A stretch of DNA of 64,000 nucleotides from contig NZ_JNIK01000017.1 of the NCBI RefSeq assembly GCF_000701365.1, positions 186,001-250,000 on the forward strand. The letters run 5' to 3'. Under the pieces are notes generated by a model. The model did no database searches and had not been told where the DNA came from. It saw only the letters and a list, made by a program, of their open reading frames with translations. This document shows positions 28,799 through 37,135 of the stretch, one piece after another. Position numbers and translations under genes: made by a program. Within the stretch, counting starts at the first letter, position 1. Every line of letters begins with the position of its first letter. Source of the DNA: Blastococcus sp. URHD0036 (GTDB lineage Bacteria > Actinomycetota > Actinomycetes > Mycobacteriales > Geodermatophilaceae).

Positions 28799-31473
28799 CA
28801 GCGGAAGCTCTTGAGCCGCCGGTGCTTTTCGAGTCTGGACAACCGGTTCAGGACTCCGGATGGGTGCTGCGCTGCCGCACGCGGCTGCGCGCCGCGCTGG
28901 AGGTCTTGGCTGAGCAGGACCAGCCGCTGAAGTACACCGAGCTTCAGGACCTAACTGCGCAACGGGTGCCGCTCAACGCCTACGACGCGTCCGTGACCAA
29001 GAGCGGGTCGGTACGTGCGTGGACCAACCTCGGGTGGAACCTGACCACCACCTACGAACACGCTGGCTGGTTGCACGCCACGTCGGATGGCGGCTTCCGT
29101 CTGACCCGTGAAGGCCGCGCGGCGCTTACGAGGTACCGGGACCCCCTGGAGCTGTTTGACGTAGCCGGCAAGGCATACGACGACTGGGATGCGGCGCGCA
29201 GCGAGGCCCTGCCCGAATTGCAGCTCTCCGCCGCCGCTGACGTCCTCCACGGGGGTTCGGGGACCGCGCACGCGCTGCGAGCCGTGGAGCCGGTGCTCGA
29301 GGCATGGCGGACCGGTGCGTCAGCCTTCCTAGCCGACGTGTCCGTCTGGAATCCGGCCACCACGACGGGACTGTTGGAGTACCTCGAGTCGGCGCCACAG
29401 CCCACGCCGGCCACCCTCCCCGGATTGGACGGGCTTGCGCCCCGGACGTTGGCTGCGGAAGCCCTCGTTCTGCTGGTCGGACCGCTCAGCGACATGATCG
29501 GCAGCACCAAGCGAAGCCGGGTCCGCAATCCGCTCATCCCCGTCGAGGATCCGCCCGGCCTGCCCATCCAGCTGTCCGCCGACCTTGAACACGGGTTCGT
29601 CCACGGCGGGAAGGCCTTGATCGCCAGTCCCGTGGCGATGCTGACTTCGTGCGTTCGCATCTTGGCCCACTGGTGGCAACAGCCCCAGGAGTCCCGTGAC
29701 GCGGCGTGGTCCGATCCCTGGGCCTTCCGCGATCTCGTCAACGGCGTACCAGCCGCCGACGATCGGGTCGCCTCGCTGCTGTGTCTGCTCACGCATCCCG
29801 GATCGTTCACCACTCTGCTGCGCCGGGCCGACCGCGAAAAGGTCGTCGACGTCTTCGGCACTCGCCTTGACGCCCCTAGTGGTGACCTCGAGCATGACCT
29901 GAAGACCATCACGCTGGAGCTTCAGGCGGAGCAGGGCGGCAAGCCCGTCCGATTCGACACCGCGCCCCTGCTCCAGCAGTGGAGCCAGGACGTGGAGGGA
30001 GGCCGAGCCTGGCTCGTCCGGGGCGAACTCGACCAGCAGAACCGGGTACCGGCCTGGGTCAGCCAGGGGCGGGTGACCCTCACCGTCGGACGGTTGACCA
30101 ACCTGCCGGCAACCCTCACCCAGGACGCGGTGAGCACCCTGGTCGACCAGCGGTACTCCGACTGGCAGGTGGTTAAGCGCGAGGCCAAGAAGCGCGACGT
30201 CTTGGCCTTCGTGCTGGGGATGCAGCCTGGTGACCTGGTGGCGACCGTTGACGGGGAGCAACTCCGCCTGGGACGCCTGGAGGACAGTCCTGCGGCCTTG
30301 CAAGAAATTGGCGGCTCGATGCTTCTCACGCGCCCGGTCGCGTGGAGCGCCGACTCGACCCCGTCCGTCAAGGGCCTGCCCGGATCTGTCCGCACTCGAA
30401 TGCGATTCAAGGGCGAAGACGTCCTCGACCTCACCGAGATCAACGCCGCCCTTGAAGCGTTGGCCGAAGTGGATGAAGCGCTGACGGGCGAAGTCGACCT
30501 CGAGGACACGGACCTCCCAGTCGATCCCGAGGTCGTGGTACCCGAGAACCAGCCGCCTGCGCCGGCCGTACTCGAGTGCGACATCGACGCGCTGGCGAAG
30601 TCCCTGCACCACGCCGATGGCAGTTGGCTGACGGAGATGCTGATCAGCCTCAACGAGCGCAAGCAGGTCGTGCTCGAAGGCCCCCCAGGTACCGGAAAGA
30701 CGTTCTTGGTCCAGCGTCTGCTGGAGGCATGCGGTGTCGTCGAGGGCCAGTCCGCACTGGTGCAGTTCCACCCCACCTACTCTTATGAGGACTTCGTCGA
30801 GGGGTTCCGCCCGGTGGCCACTACCGACGGCTCCGGAGCAGCTCTAACCGTGCAGCCTGGGCCGCTCAAGCGGATCGCCGACGAGGCCAGCAAGGCGCCG
30901 AACAAGCCATTCGTCCTGGTGATCGACGAGATCAACCGGGCGAACATCGCGAAGGTGTTCGGGGAGCTCTACTTCCTCCTCGAGTACCGCCAGCAGGAGA
31001 TCGAGCTGCTGTACAGCGCCGGGGAACGCTTCAGCCTCCCGGACAACCTGTTCATCATCGGCACGATGAACACGGCGGACCGCTCCATCGCGCTGCTGGA
31101 CGCCGCGATGCGGCGGCGGTTCGTCTTCCTGTCGATGGACACGTCCGAGCCGGCACTTAGCGGAGTGCTCCGACGCTGGTGCGAGGCCAAGGAGCAGCCG
31201 ACGGTCGTCGCCGATCTCCTGGACCGCCTTAACAAGCGGATGGTGGAGCGGGGACTCGACCCGTCCCTGGCCTTCGGACCGTCGTACTTCATGCGACCCA
31301 ACGCCGGGGACCCCGCGGCGCTCGACCGCCTCTGGCGACGAGAGCTCCTGCCGATGCTGAAGGAGCATCACTACGACGCCCAGGATCAGCTGGGGAGCTG
31401 GTATCCGTTCGCAAAGTGGATAACCGAGCTGGGCCTCGCCGCCGCGCCACAGCCTGAGGGCGCCGAGGGTTGA
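28795..31473 (+). CDS. McrB-like AAA+ GTPase with winged-helix N-terminus
   Basis: A protein of 892 residues from GTG 28795, with AAGGAG about eight bases upstream and a GTGA overlap with methylase 2. Residues about 25-112 read like an Mrr-N-type winged helix (LEVLAEQDQPLKYTEL through LTREGRAALTRY). The C-terminal AAA+ module is McrB-like: Walker A GPPGTGKT (629-636), Walker B VLVIDEINRANIAKVFGEL (D711, E712), and IIGTMNTADRSIALLD followed by AAMRRRF. In McrBC the GTPase forms hexamers that read modified or foreign DNA through the N-terminal domain, translocate, and activate McrC. The 500-residue central region here is unlike the short DUF3578-type reader of Escherichia coli McrB, so the recognised feature is unknown. 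It ends in a TTGA overlap with the McrC-like gene. Confidence 0.85.
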   Translation: MTAEALEPPVLFESGQPVQDSGWVLRCRTRLRAALEVLAEQDQPLKYTELQDLTAQRVPLNAYDASVTKSGSVRAWTNLGWNLTTTYEHAGWLHATSDGGFRLTREGRAALTRYRDPLELFDVAGKAYDDWDAARSEALPELQLSAAADVLHGGSGTAHALRAVEPVLEAWRTGASAFLADVSVWNPATTTGLLEYLESAPQPTPATLPGLDGLAPRTLAAEALVLLVGPLSDMIGSTKRSRVRNPLIPVEDPPGLPIQLSADLEHGFVHGGKALIASPVAMLTSCVRILAHWWQQPQESRDAAWSDPWAFRDLVNGVPAADDRVASLLCLLTHPGSFTTLLRRADREKVVDVFGTRLDAPSGDLEHDLKTITLELQAEQGGKPVRFDTAPLLQQWSQDVEGGRAWLVRGELDQQNRVPAWVSQGRVTLTVGRLTNLPATLTQDAVSTLVDQRYSDWQVVKREAKKRDVLAFVLGMQPGDLVATVDGEQLRLGRLEDSPAALQEIGGSMLLTRPVAWSADSTPSVKGLPGSVRTRMRFKGEDVLDLTEINAALEALAEVDEALTGEVDLEDTDLPVDPEVVVPENQPPAPAVLECDIDALAKSLHHADGSWLTEMLISLNERKQVVLEGPPGTGKTFLVQRLLEACGVVEGQSALVQFHPTYSYEDFVEGFRPVATTDGSGAALTVQPGPLKRIADEASKAPNKPFVLVIDEINRANIAKVFGELYFLLEYRQQEIELLYSAGERFSLPDNLFIIGTMNTADRSIALLDAAMRRRFVFLSMDTSEPALSGVLRRWCEAKEQPTVVADLLDRLNKRMVERGLDPSLAFGPSYFMRPNAGDPAALDRLWRRELLPMLKEHHYDAQDQLGSWYPFAKWITELGLAAAPQPEGAEG

Positions 31474-32684
31474 GCCGGGGAGCGCTGCAGCACCTGTCCG
31501 AGGGCCAGGTGCTCGCCGGAGTCGACCTCACCCGAGCCGAGGCGGTGGCACTGAGCGGCACGAAGCTCGTCACCGCAACGCCCGAGGGAGACGGGTGGAA
31601 GGTCGCGGCCGGCCAGTGGGTCGGGGCGGTTCGCTGCGGTGACCTCGAGGTGCGGGTGACGCCCAAGGTTGGCGCCGTCAAGGTCCTTCAACTCCTGGCC
31701 AGGGCTCAGGGCGTCCGGAATCTGCACGTCGACGTGGAACGGCTGGGCCTCGCTGACGAAGCTGATCTGAGCACGGTGCTCGCGGTTCTCTTTGAGCAAG
31801 AGGCGCAGACGGCGTTGGCGCAACGGCCGCAGCGGGGCTACCGGACTGAGGACCAGTCACTGCCCGTCGTTCGGGGGCGAATTCGCCTCGTCGACCAGGC
31901 GCTTCGCCGATTCGGCGTCGTGACGCCGATCGAGGTGACCGTCGATGAGTGGACGCTCGACACGGACGAGAACCGGCGCCTGCGTGCCGCGACGCGGGTC
32001 CTGCTCAGCCTGCCAGGAGTTCCCAAAGCGGCGCTCGGCGGCCTCCGCCGAGTCGACCGCATGCTGGCGGAGGTCACGCTCCTCCCTCGAGGAGCCCGCC
32101 TGCCGCCGTGGACGCCCACGAGACTCAACAGGCACCTTCACCGCCTGCTCCATCTGGCGGATCTAGCGCTCGGCGGCGGGAGTGTCGAACACCGCGCCGG
32201 GGACGTCGTTGCCCATGGCTTCGCGCTCAACATGGCTTGGGTCTTCGAGGCGCTCGTCGCGCAGATCCTCGAAGAGGAGTGCCTCCGCGTCGGATCCGGC
32301 CGCCTTATGGTGCAGCGGACCTACCAACTGGATGAAGACGACCGCATCACGATCAAGCCGGATCTGGTCGTTTCTGCCGGTTCCGACGTTCTGGCTGTCG
32401 CGGACACCAAGTACAAGCTGCTCGAGGACGACGGTGGCTTTCCGAACGCCGACGTCTACCAGCTGATCACCTACTGCCTTCGGCTCGGTCAGCGAGATGG
32501 TCACCTTATCTACGCGGGCGAGACATTGCCCCAGCCCGACGTCTACGCCATTCGCAATGCAGATGTCTCGCTGCACGTCCACGCCATCGACCTCACTCAG
32601 GACTTGACCGGCATTGAGCAGCAGGTATCGAGACTTCACCAGCTGATCTCCGAGCTTTCTACGTGCCGTGCGGCGACCGCCTAA
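31470..32684 (+). CDS. McrC-like PD-(D/E)xK nuclease subunit
   Basis: A protein of 404 residues from TTG 31470 (TTGA overlap). The N-terminal half has the McrC pattern LEVRVTPKVGAVKVLQLLA. The C-terminal part holds the nuclease signature IKPDLVV with D298 and VADTKYKL with D312 and K314, after a conserved VEHRAGDVVAHGFALNMAWV helix block. It should be the cutting subunit recruited by the adjacent McrB-like motor. It closes the run of six overlapping genes. A start slightly downstream cannot be excluded, because TTG starts are weak, but the first residues LQHLSEGQVLAGVDLT fit the family. Confidence 0.85.
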   Translation: MSRGALQHLSEGQVLAGVDLTRAEAVALSGTKLVTATPEGDGWKVAAGQWVGAVRCGDLEVRVTPKVGAVKVLQLLARAQGVRNLHVDVERLGLADEADLSTVLAVLFEQEAQTALAQRPQRGYRTEDQSLPVVRGRIRLVDQALRRFGVVTPIEVTVDEWTLDTDENRRLRAATRVLLSLPGVPKAALGGLRRVDRMLAEVTLLPRGARLPPWTPTRLNRHLHRLLHLADLALGGGSVEHRAGDVVAHGFALNMAWVFEALVAQILEEECLRVGSGRLMVQRTYQLDEDDRITIKPDLVVSAGSDVLAVADTKYKLLEDDGGFPNADVYQLITYCLRLGQRDGHLIYAGETLPQPDVYAIRNADVSLHVHAIDLTQDLTGIEQQVSRLHQLISELSTCRAATA

Positions 32685-32822
32685 GTCCAGCCCCGGAGGC
32701 ACCACCCCACCGCGCTCGGGGTAGCGCAGAACCACATCGCTCAAGTCCCCAGGCTCGTAAGCCGATCGTGCTCATAGACGCCGGACTCGAGCAATTCCGG
32801 CCGAGTTGGCAAGGGGACTCGA

Positions 32823-33908
32823 ATGCTCTGGTTCGTCGTCGCAATCTCGGCGCTGGTATTCGCCGGTGTCGCAGGCACCTGCTATCGACTGACTCGCAAG
32901 TCAGCAATCGGCGAAGTGATTCCAGGTCGGTTCGCCGCGCTGGCGAAAGCAGCACTCGCCCCTCCGCCCGCACTCATGGAGGAGATCTCGGGAGCCGGGT
33001 CCTCACCGACGGACCCCGGAGACAACAGCGCTCCCGGATCCCGACTCGCCACGGGCGCACCGCAGAAATTGTGGTCCATCGGGCGACGCTCGGCGCTCGG
33101 CGACGCATTGGTCCCCGGCGCGATCGCCGGCGCAGTCGGCGCCCACACCTGGCTGGCTTCTCCGCAGAGCGTCCTCGACGCTATGCACGCGCTGACACAC
33201 GACCAGGTGTCCACCAGCCTGGATCTGTGGAACGGCGTGCGGGAAAACGGCTACCAGCTGTGGTCCGGGCAGTCGATCATCAAGTGGCGAGGTCACGTCG
33301 GTGAGCAGCAGGTCATGGAGCAACTCACGCCATGGCTAGGCGATCGCGCCCAGCTCGAGCCGCTCAGCAACAACCCCGGGTCCGACCTCTCGATCGACGG
33401 CCGCGACTTCAATGTCAAGCTGACGGAGAACTACGCGAATGTCGCCCCGTCCCACTTCGCCGACAATCCCGATGTCCCGATCATCATCAACTCCAACGCT
33501 GCCAACATCCCCTCAGACGCTCTACACGTCGATCTCTCCAAGCCCTTCGACGTCGCCATGCTGGACGGGCACCACGTGATCGTGGCTGACGGCCTGACTC
33601 TCTCCGGCGCAGAGGACGCCTTGATGGATGCCTTCGGTCCTGCGGCGGGAGGGATCCACGGCGCGGGAGACCTGGGTGATGCAGCGTCGTCGGCCCTGCA
33701 GGACACAGCTCTACCGGTCCTGGGTTCCGCAATCCGTGTCGTGCGAAGCGGCTTCCGGGAGGGTGCGCTCCTCAAGCACCACGGCGACACGGGACGCCTC
33801 GTCAAGAACATCACGACCGACGTCGCCGTCACCGGGGGTGGAGTTGCTGTTGGCGGCACGGTAGGCCACTCGTCGGGGGCGGGATCGACGTCCTCACCGG
33901 TGGTCTGA
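32823..33908 (+). CDS. Membrane-anchored protein with PD-(D/E)xK-like core
   Basis: A protein of 361 residues from ATG 32823, preceded by AAGGGGA. Residues 1-20 are a single hydrophobic segment (LWFVVAISALVFAGVAGT) followed by a positive patch (YRLTRK), so an N-terminal anchor is likely. A second weakly hydrophobic stretch, PGAIAGAVGAHTWLA, lies at 98-112. Residues 155-235 look like a restriction-nuclease fold: GHVGEQQVMEQL (E161), NNPGSDLSIDGRDFNVKL (D188, N197, K199), then PDVPIIINSNAANIP. The usual acidic residue before the lysine is Asn, a known type of variation, so activity is uncertain. The Gly-rich C-terminus is low complexity. It lies 138 bases after the McrC-like gene and two bases before the glycine-zipper gene. 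No family name came to mind with confidence. Confidence 0.65.
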   Translation: MLWFVVAISALVFAGVAGTCYRLTRKSAIGEVIPGRFAALAKAALAPPPALMEEISGAGSSPTDPGDNSAPGSRLATGAPQKLWSIGRRSALGDALVPGAIAGAVGAHTWLASPQSVLDAMHALTHDQVSTSLDLWNGVRENGYQLWSGQSIIKWRGHVGEQQVMEQLTPWLGDRAQLEPLSNNPGSDLSIDGRDFNVKLTENYANVAPSHFADNPDVPIIINSNAANIPSDALHVDLSKPFDVAMLDGHHVIVADGLTLSGAEDALMDAFGPAAGGIHGAGDLGDAASSALQDTALPVLGSAIRVVRSGFREGALLKHHGDTGRLVKNITTDVAVTGGGVAVGGTVGHSSGAGSTSSPVV

Positions 33909-33910
33909 CC

Positions 33911-34669
33911 ATGGGCGCAGGCACTCTGCTCGGCGGCATCGTGGGGTCGGCGCTCGGCGGCCTCTTCGGATCCAAGGCGGCCCAGAACATGCGACTAGCT
34001 CCGTTGCATGAAGCTCAGGCGTCCTCCCTGGCGAAGCTGGAGGCGTATTCGAGCAAGGTGACTGAAGTCGAGGAGCACACCAATCGCACATGGCACGACG
34101 AAGTCCTTCCTGATGCCCGGCGTCGTGCGGACGCCGCGGCGTCAAGCCTGAAGAAGACGACGGAGACCGCCCTCTCCGCGGCCCGCGCCGACCTACGAGC
34201 CGCCACGACGCTCGATCGAGGGAGTCGCCGACAGCTCCTCGACGCTGCCCGGCAACGAGTACAGCAAGCCCTCGACGAGGAACGGTCGGGCTTGGCCCGT
34301 CGTCGAGCGGCCTTGTGGATGTCCGCCGCCGACGCAGCGTGGGAGACCCCCGACGTCTTCGACGTCGTCCTGGCCTCACCCGAAGGCGAACGGGTCACGC
34401 GGGAGTGGCTCGAGGACGCATCCGCCCGCCAGGAGCTCGTCCTGGCGGCCGCCGCTGAGACGACACGCTTGATCGGGGCGGCCGCAGCCTTTACGCGAGC
34501 GGAACTGGCGGCCTACCTCGCGGACACACGAGCCGAGCTCTTCACGGAGGGGAAGCGGCAGCTCGAGGATCCTCTGCAAGACCTCGAGAAGGCGAATGAC
34601 GAGGTTCGGCGGGAATTGGTGACTACGGGACTCGTCGAGCCGGAGGACCTCGACGACGTGAAGCGATAG
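33911..34669 (+). CDS. Glycine-zipper membrane protein with long coiled coil
   Basis: A protein of 252 residues starting two bases after the previous stop. Residues 2-24 form a glycine zipper (GAGTLLGGIVGSALGGLFGS), a pattern that packs helices in membranes and occurs in pore-forming or membrane-disturbing proteins. The rest is nearly all helical and charged, with Ala/Glu/Arg-rich heptads at about 40-135 and 165-245, suggestive of oligomerisation. No enzymatic motif and no cysteine are present. The tight spacing implies that it works with the membrane-anchored nuclease-like protein, possibly as scaffold or membrane-damaging effector. That role is inference from layout only. Confidence 0.6.
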   Translation: MGAGTLLGGIVGSALGGLFGSKAAQNMRLAPLHEAQASSLAKLEAYSSKVTEVEEHTNRTWHDEVLPDARRRADAAASSLKKTTETALSAARADLRAATTLDRGSRRQLLDAARQRVQQALDEERSGLARRRAALWMSAADAAWETPDVFDVVLASPEGERVTREWLEDASARQELVLAAAAETTRLIGAAAAFTRAELAAYLADTRAELFTEGKRQLEDPLQDLEKANDEVRRELVTTGLVEPEDLDDVKR

Positions 34670-34705
34670 CCGCTGATTTCCTCAAGAGGGGTGGCGCTGC
34701 AGGCG

Positions 34706-35548
34706 TCACCTTTTCGCGACCGAGAACACGACGTCCCCGCGACCACTCACGCAGACCCCACAGCGGATGCAGGCCGAGCCCTTCTGGCTGATCAGTGGAA
34801 TCCGTCTTCCGTTCTCCGGACAGGGATAACGCTTTCCGGGAAGGCTCGAGAGGTCTTCCCGACCGGCGGCAAATGTCTCAGCCAGGTACGCCCAGTGGAC
34901 CCACGGATTCCGCTTTCTCGCCTCTCGCGCTACGGCCAAGTTGTCGGGATCAACAGACAGGTAAACGGTCAAGTTGGGCAGATAGGCCAGCGTCGGGAGG
35001 ACGTCGAGGGCCCTCGGATCGAAGCTGCGCGTGTACACCCAGAAGTGGATGTCCGAGCTGGAGCGGATGACATCCGCCCACGCCTCGGCGTAGGCCAGTG
35101 AGAAGAAGTCGCCGTCCCAGTGGATGCGGAAATCTCGAGGGACGACGGCGCCTCTTCGCTCTGCCCGCTCGCAGTCAACTCGGAAGCCGGCGATCATGTC
35201 GGTCAGCAATACAGCCATGCCATTCCGGTCGAGCCCCGTCAGAGCTGCCATATTGCCGACCAGGACCTCGCGCAGGCCCTTGTAGAGCTTCTCGAGCTTT
35301 CCCGCGTAGCAGACACGCTCGCAGGTGGCGGTAGCTCCGGGACAGGAGAATGCCCGCCCGGCCGGAAGCCCGAAGGTGTTAGCGAGCTTCGCCGTTCGCC
35401 CGTTGGGCGAGGGCAGGTTCGTGACCTTGCGATCCGCCGAACGCCGGAGCCTGCGCTGGGACCGGTCCGGGACATCGTTGCTCGGGCCCGGACTTGTGGG
35501 CTGAGTCGGGGAGGCGGCAGAAGGCGCAGCCTCCGCAGCCAGGACCAT
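34706..35548 (-). CDS. gp88-family cysteine-rich protein
   Basis: A protein of 280 residues convergent with the glycine-zipper gene. The pattern LPAGRAFSCPGATATCERVC (C69, C76, C80) followed by YAGK is that of mycobacteriophage gene product 88 relatives. A second cluster lies at the C-terminus (C243, C260, C263, C266; ACIRCGVCVSG), so seven cysteines in all could bind a metal or an iron-sulfur cluster. Between them lie RIHWDGDFFS and HFWVYTRSF stretches that look like an alpha/beta barrel, reminiscent of radical-type folds, though no CxxxCxxC radical SAM motif is present. Members occur in phages and on mobile islands; their function is not established. A start further in (after the Pro/Ser-rich first 25 residues) is possible. 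Confidence 0.65.
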   Translation of the reverse strand: MVLAAEAAPSAASPTQPTSPGPSNDVPDRSQRRLRRSADRKVTNLPSPNGRTAKLANTFGLPAGRAFSCPGATATCERVCYAGKLEKLYKGLREVLVGNMAALTGLDRNGMAVLLTDMIAGFRVDCERAERRGAVVPRDFRIHWDGDFFSLAYAEAWADVIRSSSDIHFWVYTRSFDPRALDVLPTLAYLPNLTVYLSVDPDNLAVAREARKRNPWVHWAYLAETFAAGREDLSSLPGKRYPCPENGRRIPLISQKGSACIRCGVCVSGRGDVVFSVAKR

Positions 35549-35858
35549 GGCCGGCCCTGGTCACACCGTCGGAGGGCTCGGACCTTCCTCTACACCGGCC
35601 TGGACCCTCGACTGCGAAGGTCCCAACGCCCGGGACATATTCCGTTCCGTGGTAAGCCGCCGACGTGGTGCGACCGCGACGGTCGGACCTGTTGCGTCGC
35701 TGTGAGTGCCGTCCATGGCTGTCCCCTCGGCTACGTGACGCCAAGGGTCCGCACGGTGATCGATCAAGGCAAGGTTCTCAGCCGCCCGGGAGGCCCATAG
35801 CTCGAACCGAGCACGTCATATCGCGCGGTGGTGACCCTGTGGAGGCAGGTCCTCGCGA
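35549..35858. other. Intergenic, no gene seen
   Basis: 310 bases between two leftward genes. Open frames here are short, Arg/Pro-rich and lack ribosome sites. It should hold the promoter of the gp88-family gene, but I could not identify it. Confidence 0.4.
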
Positions 35859-36449
35859 CTAGCAGTTCCAGGTTTGCAGGCCGACCATGCACATCAACAC
35901 CCTGTTGTATTCGGCAATCCGCTCGTCCGTCGTCATCTCCGGTTCCGTACCGACTCCGTCGGCGAAGCCGTCGGCGTAGCCCTCGTTGAGCCCGTCCGAG
36001 TAACCCTCCGCTGCCCCCGCGGCATAACCCTCGTTGTAGCCGGCACTGTGTCCGTCAGCGACACCGGACGGATAGGCGAACTCGGCTCCCGCGTTCCAGG
36101 CACTCAGGGTCGCGGCAGCGATCTGCTCGTCGAACTCTGCACGCAGTGAGGACTCGGCGGCGCTGCTTCCGGCCCGCCGTCCCTCCTCTACGCCCTCGGC
36201 ACGCTGAACTTCGGCATCCTGAGCCGCCTCCTCGAGGTCCACCTCTCGCAAGATGAAACCAAGGGCCGCCAGCCCTGACGTCATCAGGCAAGCGAGGCTC
36301 AGGAGCGCCAACGAAAGCCGAACACGACGACGCCTCGCCGGAGGGCGTGCCACGGCTGGTGATACTTCTTCCGCCACCTCGCCAGGTGACGGCTGTTCCT
36401 CGACTCCCACTGCATCAACGTCCACGGTCAGACGATTAGCACCTTCCAT
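35859..36449 (-). CDS. Single-pass membrane protein with Gly-Tyr repeat tail
   Basis: A protein of 196 residues. It has an acidic cytoplasmic N-terminus, an RRRRVR stop-transfer-like patch, one membrane segment (LSLALLSLACLMTSGLAAL) near 45-63, a charged helix, then an extracytoplasmic tail. The tail contains repeated GYxxGxxxG units: SGVADGHSAGYNEGYAAG, AEGYSDGLNEG and YADGFADG. Such periodic Gly/Tyr units resemble Yae1-like or pentapeptide-like helical repeats but match no named family with confidence. Two cysteines near the C-terminus (MCMVG, WNC) could pair. It is the last complete gene before the island-edge scar. Function unknown. Confidence 0.6.
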   Translation of the reverse strand: MEGANRLTVDVDAVGVEEQPSPGEVAEEVSPAVARPPARRRRVRLSLALLSLACLMTSGLAALGFILREVDLEEAAQDAEVQRAEGVEEGRRAGSSAAESSLRAEFDEQIAAATLSAWNAGAEFAYPSGVADGHSAGYNEGYAAGAAEGYSDGLNEGYADGFADGVGTEPEMTTDERIAEYNRVLMCMVGLQTWNC

Positions 36450-36583
36450 GTCCGCCGCGGCGCAAGCGAGACCGAGCGGCCCGGAATCGGTATCAAGCAG
36501 CGCCCTCGCCCGGCCGGAATGGACCCGGTAGGTACGTTCAGCGACTTCTACGCAGAGCGCTGGAGCGAGAACTATCTCCCCTG

Positions 36584-36973
36584 GTGGCCGCCTTCGGCGG
36601 CGAACCCGAGGTCCAGGAGTGGGAGATCGCCGTCCTGCACCGCGAGCACGCCCTGAGGGACGGCGGTGCTGCGCGGCTCACCTGGGCGCAGCTGGACGGT
36701 GCACCGGAGCAGTTCGTCGAGGCCTTCCGCACGAGGCTGATGCCGAAGCTGGAGGAGATGCCCGGCTTCTGCAGCGTGAGCCTGCTGACGAACCGCGACA
36801 TGGGCCGGGTGGTCGGCACCGTCTCCTTCGAGAGCCGCGAGGCCCTGGAGCGGACCCGCGAGCAGGCCCGGTCCCTGCGGGAGAATGTCACCGGCTCCAT
36901 GGGCGCCACGGTCACGGACGTCGCCGAGATGGACGTCGCCCTCGCCCACCTGCGGGTACCCGAGACGGTCTGA
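36584..36973 (+). pseudogene. 5'-truncated ABM-like gene
   Basis: The frame encodes about 129 residues homologous to the C-terminal part of the two intact proteins at 45,936 and 56,944 (shared EVQEWEIAVL, MPGFCSVSLL, and VALAHLRVPE at the end). The intact ones have about 206 residues and two antibiotic-biosynthesis-monooxygenase-like halves; here the first 75 or so are missing. Weak similarity (ALERELSPLVAAFG) continues about 30 bases upstream of the only start (GTG 36584), but that upstream frame has no start codon before a TAG at 36,437. I regard it as a remnant, although a short single-domain protein could still be made. Confidence 0.7.
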
Positions 36974-36982
36974 CCGCCGCCC

Positions 36983-37014
36983 GGCAGGGGCCGGCCCCGA
37001 GGCCGGCCCCTGCC
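36983..37014. terminator. Strong bidirectional hairpin
   Basis: A perfect 14-bp stem, GGCAGGGGCCGGCC (36983-36996) pairing with GGCCGGCCCCTGCC (37001-37014), with a CCGA loop. It sits between two convergent gene remnants. No U-tract follows, as is common in high-GC Actinobacteria. Confidence 0.8.
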
Positions 37015-37043
37015 ACGGCCGGCCACGGGCGTGGCGCCGCGCG

Positions 37044-37094
37044 TCAGGTGCCGATCTCGGTGCGGACCGCATAGAGCTCGGGGAAGAACGTCAG
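37044..37094 (-). pseudogene. kynA 3' tail remnant
   Basis: On the minus strand the last 16 codons before the TGA at 37,044 read [16 protein letters not shown], nearly identical to the C-terminus of the intact tryptophan 2,3-dioxygenase at 46,557 ([16 protein letters not shown]). DNA similarity stops at about 37,094. The fragment keeps the same convergent orientation to the ABM remnant as in the intact pair. Confidence 0.8.
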
Positions 37095-37135
37095 GCCATC
37101 GCGTCGGTAGGTCGGTGCACACGACTCGGGAGAGC

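Noticed and set aside
12776-32684. BREX system
   Set aside because: The methylases resemble PglX in length and class, but PglZ, BrxA, BrxB, BrxC and BrxL are all absent.
34706-35548. Prophage remnant based on the gp88-family gene
   Set aside because: No integrase, capsid, portal, terminase or attachment site lies nearby; one phage-linked family is not enough.
36520-36590. Short frame MDPVGTFSDFYAERW that looks like a sigma-factor N-terminus
   Set aside because: Only about 20 residues before it runs into the ABM frame out of phase; too short to call.
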